Below are positions 28,598 through 36,734 of a stretch of 64,000 nt of DNA, piece by piece (the first letter of the stretch is position 1; each line of letters opens with the position of its first letter). The position numbers and the translations under genes are program-made. The notes below the pieces were generated by a model. It saw only the letters and a list, made by a program, of their open reading frames with translations, did not search any database and was not told the DNA's origin. Location of the stretch: assembly GCF_019357495.1 (NCBI RefSeq), contig NZ_CP079110.1, forward strand, positions 1,485,334-1,549,333, given 5' to 3'. This stretch comes from Nosocomiicoccus ampullae (GTDB taxonomy: Bacteria; Bacillota; Bacilli; Staphylococcales; Salinicoccaceae).

Positions 28598-29044
28598 CTA
28601 ATTACCCTCCGGCTCTACTAGAACGAGTACTTCTCCGAACTCTACGTCTTCTCCATTTGCAACGACAATTTCTCTTACAATTCCAGAAACGTCTGATTTT
28701 AAATCGTTAAACATTTTCATTGCTTCAATATAACCAATTTGATCTCCGGCTTCAATACGATCTCCAACTTGAATAAAGTTCTCACTACTGTGATCATCTT
28801 TTCTCGTATAGAACGTACCTATTTGTGGTGCAGTAATTTCTTTATACTTAGAAGGATCCGCTGGCTTGTTTGTAGCTTTACTTTCAGTAGATTGAGTAGG
28901 TCTCACGACTGACTGAGTACTTCCTTTTGATGTACTCGTATCTCTTTCTAAGTGTACTTTAATGTCGTCACTTTCAATTTTTAATACTGATAAATTTTCT
29001 TCATTTAATAATTGAATTAGTTCTTTTACTGTATTAATATCCAT
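28598..29044 (-). CDS. accB: Biotin carboxyl carrier protein (AccB paralogue)
   Basis: 148 aa. C-terminal biotinyl domain (about residues 75-148) with the biotinylation site YIEAMKMFN, Lys being the attachment site. The N-terminal helical segment and a Ser/Thr/Pro linker (STSKGSTQSVVRPTQSTE) are typical. Its start overlaps the pxpC stop by 1 nt and its end is 1 nt from accC, so the genes are translationally coupled. Confidence 0.93.
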   Translation of the reverse strand: MDINTVKELIQLLNEENLSVLKIESDDIKVHLERDTSTSKGSTQSVVRPTQSTESKATNKPADPSKYKEITAPQIGTFYTRKDDHSSENFIQVGDRIEAGDQIGYIEAMKMFNDLKSDVSGIVREIVVANGEDVEFGEVLVLVEPEGN

Positions 29045-30033
29045 TAAGAATTACCTCCGATTAATGTGTGAATACGTTCTGATACTGGTCGTCTCACGTT
29101 ACTAAATTCTTTTGTTGTACCGATAAATTCCTTATTTTTAATTGCACGTAGATGTTCTTTATATAGTTCTACTGCTTCTTCAACCTCAATGAGTTTAAAT
29201 TGAATCTTATCTCCAGGTTTCTTTTGTGCAATTTTTTGAATGTCAACTTTCGCAACCGTTGCGATTTTCGTGTAACCTCCTGCAGTTTGGCGATCTGAAA
29301 GTAAAATAATTGGCTTACCATTTTTTGGAATTTGGATGCTTCCAAAAAGAATTGTTTCACTAATAATATCGTGACTTTCTGCTTCTACAGATTCACCATC
29401 TAAACGATATCCCATACGGTCACTATCTTTAGATACTGTATACTCACTATGGAAAAAGTTATCTAAGTTTTTCTCATCAAAATAATCGTACTGCTGGCCT
29501 TTAACAACTCGAATGACATTTGAAGTATCGATATCCTTTGTCACAACTTTATAGCCATGACGCGCAAGTCCACCATTTAAATCAACAACGTCAAATGGCT
29601 GTAAAGGACGTCCAACCCCACCGATTTTACTTCTAGAGTGTGTAGAATAACTTCCGAGCTCTGGTTTAATATCAAATCCACCTAAAAATGCAACGTATGT
29701 ACGAACACCTTTACGCGCAACACCAAACTCTACAACGTCTCCTTTGATGAGGTCGATTGCAGCGCCAACTTTATATTCTTCATCGTTAATAAGTAGTGGC
29801 ATATCCGCACCCGCTGTACCGATTGTAACATTACTTGTTACTTGGAATTTAGCACCTTTAAGAGTCATCTCTAACACAGGTGTGTTTAAATCATTCCCAA
29901 TAAGTTGATTGGCTAAGTAATAACTTTCATAATCCATTGCGCCTGCTGGTGAGAACCCGAGTGATTCATAACCAAAACGGCCTTCATCTTGAATTGTCGT
30001 ATAAATACCAGGATGAATAATTTTAATTCCCAA
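29044..30033 (-). CDS. pxpC: 5-oxoprolinase subunit C (biotin-dependent carboxyltransferase-like, KipA family)
   Basis: 329 aa. AHS2 domain: HPGIYTTIQDEGRFGYESLG, SPAGAMDYESYYLANQLIGN and ILLSDRQTAGGYTKIATVAK. Partner of PxpB. The frame opens at GTG 30039, but I favour TTG 30033 because AAAGGGG then stands 8 nt upstream, and the N-terminus becomes GIKIIHPG, the family norm. It overlaps pxpB by about 11 nt. Either start is possible. Confidence 0.92.
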   Translation of the reverse strand: MGIKIIHPGIYTTIQDEGRFGYESLGFSPAGAMDYESYYLANQLIGNDLNTPVLEMTLKGAKFQVTSNVTIGTAGADMPLLINDEEYKVGAAIDLIKGDVVEFGVARKGVRTYVAFLGGFDIKPELGSYSTHSRSKIGGVGRPLQPFDVVDLNGGLARHGYKVVTKDIDTSNVIRVVKGQQYDYFDEKNLDNFFHSEYTVSKDSDRMGYRLDGESVEAESHDIISETILFGSIQIPKNGKPIILLSDRQTAGGYTKIATVAKVDIQKIAQKKPGDKIQFKLIEVEEAVELYKEHLRAIKNKEFIGTTKEFSNVRRPVSERIHTLIGGNS

Positions 30034-30751
30034 TTTCACTACCCCTTTCTGTCACTTTCGCTTTGTATACACCATTATTATACGCTTCTGTAATTGTGTC
30101 GTATTCTCCCTCACTGATTGAGCGAAATACAATGCGATCTCCCGCTTCATAAAGAATTGGATCTTTACGACGTTTATCGTATAACGGCACTGGTGTCCGT
30201 CCGATAATATTCCATCCCCCTGGACTATCAAACGGATACACTCCCGTTTGTTCTCCACCTATTCCTACAGAACCTCCAGGAATATTTGTTCTTGGATTAT
30301 CTAATCGATCTTTAAATAGCTTTTCGTCTAGCCCGCCAAGGAATGGAAAACCTGGCATAAATCCAAGCATAAAAATATGATACTCCTTGCCTGAATGTAA
30401 CTTGATTAAGTCTTCTACAGTAAATTCTTCTGATTCAAAACGCTCAACGTCTGGACCATATTCACCACCATAGCACACCGGAATTTCAACGACTTTATAT
30501 GACAACTCTGAAGCATCGAGTGAGTCACTATCTACTTCTCTTAATTTCTTTTTTAACGTATTTACATTTGTATTTAAAATATCAAAGTGAACTGTTAGCG
30601 ACGTATAGGATGGTACAATTTCTTTAACCCCTTTAAGCTTCCACGTTTCAATTAATGACTTTAAAAGCATTAATTTTTGGTTTGTCTCAACATCAACAGT
30701 GTCACCAAGGTAAATCGTTAACGCATCTTCAGAAAACTGCTTAATTTCCAT
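30023..30751 (-). CDS. pxpB: 5-oxoprolinase subunit B (KipI family)
   Basis: 242 aa. AHS1 domain: DALTIYLGDTVDVETNQK at the N-terminus and the conserved FMLGFMPGFPFLGGLDEKLF, GGSVGIGGEQTGVYPFDSPG and WNIIGRTPVPLYD. First gene of the six-gene 5-oxoprolinase operon. ATG 30751 with AAGGAGT upstream. Confidence 0.93.
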   Translation of the reverse strand: MEIKQFSEDALTIYLGDTVDVETNQKLMLLKSLIETWKLKGVKEIVPSYTSLTVHFDILNTNVNTLKKKLREVDSDSLDASELSYKVVEIPVCYGGEYGPDVERFESEEFTVEDLIKLHSGKEYHIFMLGFMPGFPFLGGLDEKLFKDRLDNPRTNIPGGSVGIGGEQTGVYPFDSPGGWNIIGRTPVPLYDKRRKDPILYEAGDRIVFRSISEGEYDTITEAYNNGVYKAKVTERGSEIGN

Positions 30752-30790
30752 GAGTCATACTCCTTCATCCTTATTTCTCATCTTTTCTAA

Positions 30791-30819
30791 AATGTATCGA
30801 ATAAATACGAATTATTCAA
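30791..30819 (-). promoter_or_regulatory. Probable promoter of the 5-oxoprolinase operon
   Basis: Minus-strand TTGAAT (30819-30814), 17-nt spacer, TACATT (30796-30791), about 40 nt before pxpB. Both hexamers are one to two bases off consensus. Confidence 0.4.
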
Positions 30820-30900
30820 CGCTTCATATAAAAAAAGTTCGACATTTTTAATTTTATTAAATAATATGTTGACTTATTGAAAGTGATTTCCTAGTGTAAT

Positions 30901-30933
30901 AAAAAAATTCAATCCATACATATGAATTGAATC
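30901..30933 (-). terminator. Terminator after the VanY-like gene
   Basis: Stem TTCAAT-CAT / ATG-ATTGAA followed on the minus strand by seven T residues. Confidence 0.75.
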
Positions 30934-30948
30934 TTAAAAAATGTTCAC

Positions 30949-31719
30949 TTATTCTACTTCACTCACTGGTGTAATAGAAATATTATTTGATTCTATATAC
31001 TCCTCATACGTTAACCCGCTATCATGCACGTCTTGTGCCAATTCTTTTCCTAAATAGCGGATATGCCAAGGTTCGTACATATAACCTGTGATATCTTCTT
31101 TTCCTTCTAAATATCTCACAATAAACCCATATTTATGTGCATTATTTTTTACAAACTCTCCTTCAGGTGTTTCTTCAAAACTCTCACTTAACCCGAAGTA
31201 CGCACTTTCACTACTCACATCCATTACAAGTCCTGTTTGATGTTCACTTGTCCCTGGTTTTGCACTAAAACGATCAGCTTCTTCTTGACCGTGTTGATTG
31301 ACGTAATTATTATAAAGCCCTTCTTGAGTAACGTATGAGCGGTAACCACTCACTGCGTAAAGCTCTAACCCTTCGTCACTTGCTGCTTCAAATAACTCTC
31401 TAAGTGCTGCGTTAGCTTCACTTCTTAAATAAGTATCTTGAGTACTTAATAAGTCTACATACTCTAGGTCCTCTGGTTCATATGTTTCTGGTAAAGGGTA
31501 TGCAGGATTTACAAGTTGTTCTATTGAGCCTTCAGTAAATACATCATCCTCAGTAATGAGTGGTGTCTTTTCTACAACATCTTCAGTCTTTTCTTCAGTT
31601 TCTTCTGGTGCTTTACTCGTTTTACCGTTATCAGTATTATCTGTATTGTTAATACCGTTATTTCCTGTACAACTCGCTAAGAGTAACGTGACTGTTAAAA
31701 GTCCAATTATTCTTTTCAT
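30949..31719 (-). CDS. VanY/LdcB-family D-alanyl-D-alanine (or L,D-) carboxypeptidase, lipoprotein
   Basis: 256 aa. Lipobox LLASC at residue 17-ish, then a Thr/Glu-rich linker and a peptidase M15B domain: VSGYRSYVTQEGLYNNY, the zinc/catalytic signature PGTSEHQTGLVMDV (His and Asp ligands) and the distal EPWHIRY. Trims cell-wall stem peptides outside the membrane. Start set at ATG 31719, giving a clean signal peptide; an in-frame TTG lies three codons upstream. Confidence 0.88.
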   Translation of the reverse strand: MKRIIGLLTVTLLLASCTGNNGINNTDNTDNGKTSKAPEETEEKTEDVVEKTPLITEDDVFTEGSIEQLVNPAYPLPETYEPEDLEYVDLLSTQDTYLRSEANAALRELFEAASDEGLELYAVSGYRSYVTQEGLYNNYVNQHGQEEADRFSAKPGTSEHQTGLVMDVSSESAYFGLSESFEETPEGEFVKNNAHKYGFIVRYLEGKEDITGYMYEPWHIRYLGKELAQDVHDSGLTYEEYIESNNISITPVSEVE

Positions 31720-31773
31720 ACTAAACAACGCTCCATTTTAAAATCTGTTTATTCACTTTAATTATATCATGAA

Positions 31774-32316
31774 TTATTCTATGATTTCTGAATGAAAACA
31801 GCGCTGCATATGCTCGAGTCCTGATTCTTGTTGATCTGTAAACGTTGCAACACCTCGTTTATGAATGACTGTTTTAAATCCATAAGCATCTGCACCTGAT
31901 GCTGTTAAAAATACACAAATATCAGTCGCAACACCGACGATATGCACTGTATCAACATCGCGTTTACGTAGTTCATCTTCTAATCCTGTTTTGAAAAAAG
32001 CATTATAATTCTCTTTCATAGAGTAGATAATATGGTCATTATCTTTATTTTCGTCGTACCATTCTTTTAACTCTCCGTATAATTCTTGTCCTTTACTTCT
32101 TGTAACGTTATGTACGGGCCAAGAATCGAAGTGCTTATCATCTGGTGCGTGATCGTCCATAGAAATAACAACGTATTTATCATCTTTTAAAAACTTATCT
32201 GCTAAGTCTCTAATGTAAGGTACAATCGCAAGTCCTGCTTCACCAACATTTAATGGGCCCTCTAAGTCTACAAAGTCGTTACTCATGTCTACGATTAATA
32301 AAGCTTCTTTACTCAT
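31774..32316 (-). CDS. pncA: Nicotinamidase-like isochorismatase-family hydrolase
   Basis: 180 aa. Cysteine hydrolase closely resembling Bacillus/staphylococcal PncA, converting nicotinamide to nicotinate for NAD salvage. Catalytic Asp in LLIVDMSNDFVD, Lys in YSMKENYNAFF and Cys in GVATDICVF; metal-binding SMDDHAPDDKHFDSWPVHN. Start is ATG 32316, 5 nt after AGGAGTGG; a GTG three codons upstream is in frame. Single gene. Confidence 0.82.
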   Translation of the reverse strand: MSKEALLIVDMSNDFVDLEGPLNVGEAGLAIVPYIRDLADKFLKDDKYVVISMDDHAPDDKHFDSWPVHNVTRSKGQELYGELKEWYDENKDNDHIIYSMKENYNAFFKTGLEDELRKRDVDTVHIVGVATDICVFLTASGADAYGFKTVIHKRGVATFTDQQESGLEHMQRCFHSEIIE

Positions 32317-32436
32317 TAAATCCACTCCTATAAATATTTACTTATTATTATACTAATCTTTCAAACAAATGTGATAATTTTATCAAAATCTTATATAATT
32401 ATATTATATACTAAAAGTTAGAGGTGAAGAGGGTAT

Positions 32437-33204
32437 ATGAGAAAATATTTATGTATAACAATTATTGCCTTGTTTACTTTATCTGCATGTTCGAACGATG
32501 AAAATAACGACACCTCAGAACAAAACGTTAACAATGAAGAGAATTTAACTGAACAAAAAGAAGAAAAAACCCCAGAATATTATGTGGATCCAACTACTTT
32601 TCAAATTTTACCTAAAAATGAAGACACAAATCCTCAAGTGGCATTACTAACTTTTGACGATGCCCCAGACCAATATGCAGTAGACATCGCACATACTTTA
32701 AAAGAACATGATGTGTCTGCGATTTTCTTTGTGAATGGTATGTACTTAGAATCTGAAGAAGGAAAAAATCGATTAAAAGAAATCTACGACCTCGGTTTTG
32801 AAATTGGAAATCACACACAAACACATCCGTACCTAGACACGTTATCGTATGAAGAAACAGAATATGAAATTAAAGAGACGAATGCACTTGTCGAAGAAAT
32901 TACAGGTGAAAAACCTCGGTTTTTCCGTGCACCATTTGGTATTAACACTGAAGCGTCTGCAAAAATTGTTGAAGATGAAGGTATGCAGTTTATGAACTGG
33001 ACATACGGTTACGATTTTGAAGCTGAATATCAAAATAAAGATGCGCTTGAAGACATCATGGTAAATACTGAACTACTCAGTAACGGTGCCAATCTTCTCA
33101 TGCATGACCGTGAATGGACAAGAGATGCAATTTCTAACATCATTTTAGGGCTACGTGACAAAGACTACGAATTGGTAAATCCAAACAATATAGATTTAAA
33201 TTAA
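32437..33204 (+). CDS. Polysaccharide deacetylase lipoprotein (CE4/NodB family)
   Basis: 255 aa. Lipobox LFTLSAC (Cys at about 18), acidic linker, then a NodB domain: motif 1 LLTFDDAPDQ (usual TFDDG has Ala here), motif 2 GNHTQTHPYLD with the metal His pair, motif 3 RFFRAPFGIN and motif 5 LLMHD. Probably removes N-acetyl groups from peptidoglycan or another surface glycan. ATG 32437 after AGAGGTGAAGAGG. Upstream of the FNT gene with a 30-nt gap. Confidence 0.88.
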   Translation: MRKYLCITIIALFTLSACSNDENNDTSEQNVNNEENLTEQKEEKTPEYYVDPTTFQILPKNEDTNPQVALLTFDDAPDQYAVDIAHTLKEHDVSAIFFVNGMYLESEEGKNRLKEIYDLGFEIGNHTQTHPYLDTLSYEETEYEIKETNALVEEITGEKPRFFRAPFGINTEASAKIVEDEGMQFMNWTYGYDFEAEYQNKDALEDIMVNTELLSNGANLLMHDREWTRDAISNIILGLRDKDYELVNPNNIDLN

Positions 33205-33234
33205 ATCAAAAAATTTTAAGTAAGAAGGGTTATT

Positions 33235-33993
33235 ATGTTATCGCCAGAAGAAGTCTTAGATAAGGCTATCGAAAATGGTATTAAAAAAGTAAACAGATCG
33301 TTTCAAGAAAAAATGATTTTAGGATTTTTAGGTGGCGCACTTATCTCTCTAGGTGCACTTGCCTTTTTAAGAGCCATTGAATTATTTCAAGGTGAACTTG
33401 CCGGATTTGGTCCTCTTATCGGAGGACTACTATTCCCAGTCGGTCTCATCATTATACTCATTGGCGGAGGTGAACTCGCAACAGGTAACATGATGGTCGT
33501 CGGAACATCATTATTTGCTAAACATATTACTATTTTAGATTATGCCAAAAATATCGGTACTATTTTATTTTGGAATTTCATTGGTGCACTGTTTGTTGCG
33601 CTATGTTTAGGAAAAATTGCTGGGACATTTGATCCATCTGTAGCGATTAGTGTCGCTGAAGGAAAGTTGAACGGAAGTTACATTTCTATGTTCTTTTCAG
33701 CAATTGGATGTAACTGGCTCGTTGGTGCTGCTGTTTGGATGAGTACAGGTGCTAAAGACGCTGCAGGAAAAGCAGTTGTTATTTACATTCCAGTTGCGAT
33801 ATTTGTTATTTTAGGATTCCAACACAGTGTCGCGAATTTTTTCTTTTTAAGTGCTAGTGCTTTCTCAAATGGAACAACTTGGTTTGACCTAATCTATAAC
33901 GCAGTACCTGTTATTCTCGGTAATATCGTCGGCGGGCTATTATTCGTCGCAGCCGCTTATTACTACGGATTAAATTCTAAAAAATTTAAATAA
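33235..33993 (+). CDS. Formate/nitrite transporter (FNT) family channel
   Basis: 252 aa with six membrane helices, pentameric channel family (FocA/NirC/HSC). Signatures: LGFLGGALISLGALAF near the N-terminus, GGGELATGNMMVV and the NWLVGAAVWM/GFQHSVANFFF half-helices with the central His. Transports formate, nitrite or a similar small anion; no nitrite reductase or pyruvate-formate lyase gene is nearby to decide. ATG 33235 after AGAAGGG. Confidence 0.9.
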   Translation: MLSPEEVLDKAIENGIKKVNRSFQEKMILGFLGGALISLGALAFLRAIELFQGELAGFGPLIGGLLFPVGLIIILIGGGELATGNMMVVGTSLFAKHITILDYAKNIGTILFWNFIGALFVALCLGKIAGTFDPSVAISVAEGKLNGSYISMFFSAIGCNWLVGAAVWMSTGAKDAAGKAVVIYIPVAIFVILGFQHSVANFFFLSASAFSNGTTWFDLIYNAVPVILGNIVGGLLFVAAAYYYGLNSKKFK

Positions 33994-34022
33994 TATTCCT
34001 ACTTCTTGAAAAAATAATTTAA

Positions 34023-34060
34023 AAAATCGTACAGAGATAATAATTTCTCTGTACGATTTT
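34023..34060. terminator. Bidirectional terminator
   Basis: AAAATCGTACAGAGA / TCTCTGTACGATTTT hairpin between the FNT gene and the convergent SRPBCC gene. Confidence 0.85.
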
Positions 34061-34070
34061 CTTTATTATT

Positions 34071-34526
34071 CTATTTCTTATATATATTTTGTATTCTCGT
34101 TAATAATGCTTCAATACTTTTATCGTGATGAGATTTTGATAATAATTTTAATATCATATTACCAATTACGTATTTACCTCGCATCTCACCACTATATATG
34201 AGTGTCGTTTCATCTTGTGATTTCTTCATCAAATTATATTGTATATCTTTTTCAAAAAATCGACTAATCGTATAAGAAAAGCGCATCATTTTAGACGTCT
34301 CACTATTTTTAAAATCATCTAAATGAACGATATATTCAATCGTTTTACCTTGTTCTTCGTGCGTCACTTTATACTTACTACCAATCTTTTCATTTGTTTC
34401 ACGTACAACTTGAACATTTTTAAACTCTGGCTTTATTTGACTAAAATTTTCTACATTAAATAGATGAAATATATCTTCAATTGGAGCAGAAATATCGACT
34501 GTTTTATGCCATTTAATTTTAGCCAT
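34071..34526 (-). CDS. SRPBCC (START-like) family protein
   Basis: 151 aa. Starts KIKWHKTVDISAPIEDIFHLFNVENFS and has the beta-sheet and long C-terminal helix of the Bet v1/START/polyketide-cyclase fold, which binds lipids or hydrophobic ligands. Specific role unknown. Its ATG is 2 nt after the M42 peptidase stop, implying coupling; third gene of yedE-like, M42, SRPBCC. Confidence 0.75.
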   Translation of the reverse strand: MAKIKWHKTVDISAPIEDIFHLFNVENFSQIKPEFKNVQVVRETNEKIGSKYKVTHEEQGKTIEYIVHLDDFKNSETSKMMRFSYTISRFFEKDIQYNLMKKSQDETTLIYSGEMRGKYVIGNMILKLLSKSHHDKSIEALLTRIQNIYKK

Positions 34527-34528
34527 AG

Positions 34529-35560
34529 TTAATTTTCAATATATTTAACAAGTAATTTATACGTATTAAGTAGCGCATCGATGTGTGTACGTTCCATACC
34601 GTGACTATTCGCAACTCCTGGCCCGATTAATGCTGCTTTAATATTCGATCCACCACTTAGTGCTGCACTCGCGTCACTCCCATACATTGGGTAAATATCG
34701 ACAGCATAATCGAGGTCTTCATCTTTAGCATATTCAACTAAATTAGAAATCATATCGTAATCATAAGGACCTGATGAATCTTTCGCACAAATGCTGACGT
34801 CAAATTCTGTACAGTCTAAGTCTTCACCAATACAACCCATATCTACTGCGAGCAATTCAGTCACTTCTTCAGGTAAGTAAGCTGCACCATGTCCGACTTC
34901 TTCATATACTGTAAAAATAAATTGTAAATTTGTCTTTGGTGTTACGTTACCTGCTTTAATCGCTTTAATTAAATGAACGAGTACAGCGACAGAAGCCTTA
35001 TCATCTAAAAATCTTGATTTTATAAATCCAGATTTTGTAACAACAGTTTTCGGATCATAAGCGACAATGTCTCCGTTTTGAATATTAAGTTTTCTGTCAA
35101 CATCTTCTTTAGACGAAACATGTTCATCAATTTTTACAACTAAATTATCAATGTCTCTTTCTTTTTTAGAAGCATCTTTAAATACATGGATCGATGGTGA
35201 TTTTGATAAAATCGTACCTGTATAAACATCACCATTTCTCGTAATAATATCACAATACTCACCATCTAACGTTGGTGTTAATGGTCCTCCAAGTTTTGTT
35301 AAATTTAACGTACCGTCATTATTGATTGAACGTACCATTAGACCTAACGTATCAACGTGACCAGATAATGCACGTGTCACAGATGTGTCTTCACCTTCAA
35401 TATATGCAATTAAATTTCCTTTAGGTGTCGTTGTAGTCTCTACACCAACCGCTTCTATTTCTTTTCTTAAAAAGTCGATAACTTCTTTTGTGTAACCTGT
35501 TGGACTATTTATACTAAGTAATTCTTTTAAAAATTCTACTGTTTCTTCTTGATTAAACAT
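34529..35560 (-). CDS. M42-family aminopeptidase
   Basis: 343 aa. Di-zinc M42 peptidase (glutamyl aminopeptidase / endoglucanase-annotated group). Metal and catalytic residues are visible in LSGHVDTLG (His, Asp), RFLDDKASVAVL, TVYEEVGHGAA (Glu-Glu) and VDMGCIGED; the distal His is in ANSHGMERTHIDAL. Cytoplasmic oligopeptide trimming. ATG 35560 preceded by GGGAGAG; 12 nt after the YedE-like gene. Confidence 0.9.
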   Translation of the reverse strand: MFNQEETVEFLKELLSINSPTGYTKEVIDFLRKEIEAVGVETTTTPKGNLIAYIEGEDTSVTRALSGHVDTLGLMVRSINNDGTLNLTKLGGPLTPTLDGEYCDIITRNGDVYTGTILSKSPSIHVFKDASKKERDIDNLVVKIDEHVSSKEDVDRKLNIQNGDIVAYDPKTVVTKSGFIKSRFLDDKASVAVLVHLIKAIKAGNVTPKTNLQFIFTVYEEVGHGAAYLPEEVTELLAVDMGCIGEDLDCTEFDVSICAKDSSGPYDYDMISNLVEYAKDEDLDYAVDIYPMYGSDASAALSGGSNIKAALIGPGVANSHGMERTHIDALLNTYKLLVKYIEN

Positions 35561-35572
35561 GTAATCTCTCCC

Positions 35573-36547
35573 TTAATTACTTTCCTGCTTAGTTCTTATT
35601 ATAGTCATTATTTGAACTCCGAACATCATAAAAATCATAGACACAAATCCGCGCCATGAAAGTGCTGCTGTAGATACAAGCACGTTACCGACTGCACATC
35701 CTTCTGCGACAATCGCACCAAATCCCATTAAAGCACCGCCAATTACTGCACGCTGTGTATTCAAATTTGTAATTTTATGCCAATAAAACTGTCCTTTAAT
35801 TTTAGTTGAAAAAAATGCACTGACTAAAATTCCAATAACAAATAACTCTTTCCAACTAATGTAACTAAAATCTCCGGTCATTAAAAACTCCATTATTTTA
35901 CTCGTCGGTCCTGCGACTTCAATGCTTCGACCAGTTCCACTAATATCACCAATCAACCAACCAATTAGTGCAATTATAGCAATAGAAATTGCAACTAAAT
36001 AATATTTCGTCTTTTCTTTATTTGATAAGTGATATCTTTTAAATGAAATGATAATGAATATGATTGAAATAACAGTCAACATAACTGATACTTTGATTCC
36101 GGATATACCTAAAGTTGTCGGTATATCTGATTCGACAACAAAAAATTGTTTTAAAAATTTTGAAACAGGTTGAAGTAATCCGTATCGTGTCATACCGGCA
36201 ACAATTAAAAACATTGCTAAGTTAATAATACCGTCTGTATAACCCTCACCCGCTCGTATATACGATAATGTACATCCATACGCAATTCGTATCCCGACTC
36301 CAAATATAAAAGATCCAAGTGCGGTCGCAAGTACCGAGAATTGCTCATTCAAAACCGTAATTAAATTAAAATAATGAAGTAACGAGACACCGATGCTTTG
36401 AAGTGAAATCGTCAACATTAATACAAAAAAGTAAGTAAAATCTCGGTCAACTACAAGATGCTCGAAACTAAGACTTACACTATACTTGGAGCGATGTAAA
36501 ACAAACCCAAATGCTGAACCAAGTAAAAATCCCATAATTAGTATCAT
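35573..36547 (-). CDS. YeeE/YedE-family (sulfur compound) transporter
   Basis: 324 aa from ATG 36547, which follows GAAGGTG; 44 further codons upstream are open but have no ribosome site. About nine membrane segments in two homologous halves, each with a conserved Cys motif: RIAYGCTLSYI and VAEGCAVGNVL. Such paired cysteines in the YeeE/TsuA family carry thiosulfate or other sulfur species. First gene of a three-gene operon. Confidence 0.82.
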   Translation of the reverse strand: MILIMGFLLGSAFGFVLHRSKYSVSLSFEHLVVDRDFTYFFVLMLTISLQSIGVSLLHYFNLITVLNEQFSVLATALGSFIFGVGIRIAYGCTLSYIRAGEGYTDGIINLAMFLIVAGMTRYGLLQPVSKFLKQFFVVESDIPTTLGISGIKVSVMLTVISIIFIIISFKRYHLSNKEKTKYYLVAISIAIIALIGWLIGDISGTGRSIEVAGPTSKIMEFLMTGDFSYISWKELFVIGILVSAFFSTKIKGQFYWHKITNLNTQRAVIGGALMGFGAIVAEGCAVGNVLVSTAALSWRGFVSMIFMMFGVQIMTIIRTKQESN

Positions 36548-36734
36548 GACTATACACCTTCGCAAATTTAAAACTATTATTAATATTTTAATATAATAAT
36601 TATGTATATTAAAATTTAACAAAACTATTAAATACTTCTCTGTATTTCGATTGTAATTTTTGAAATCATTCGGTAACATTTAATATTATGATGTAATAAT
36701 ATCAAACTCTTAAAAAGAAAGGCACATGTAGGTT

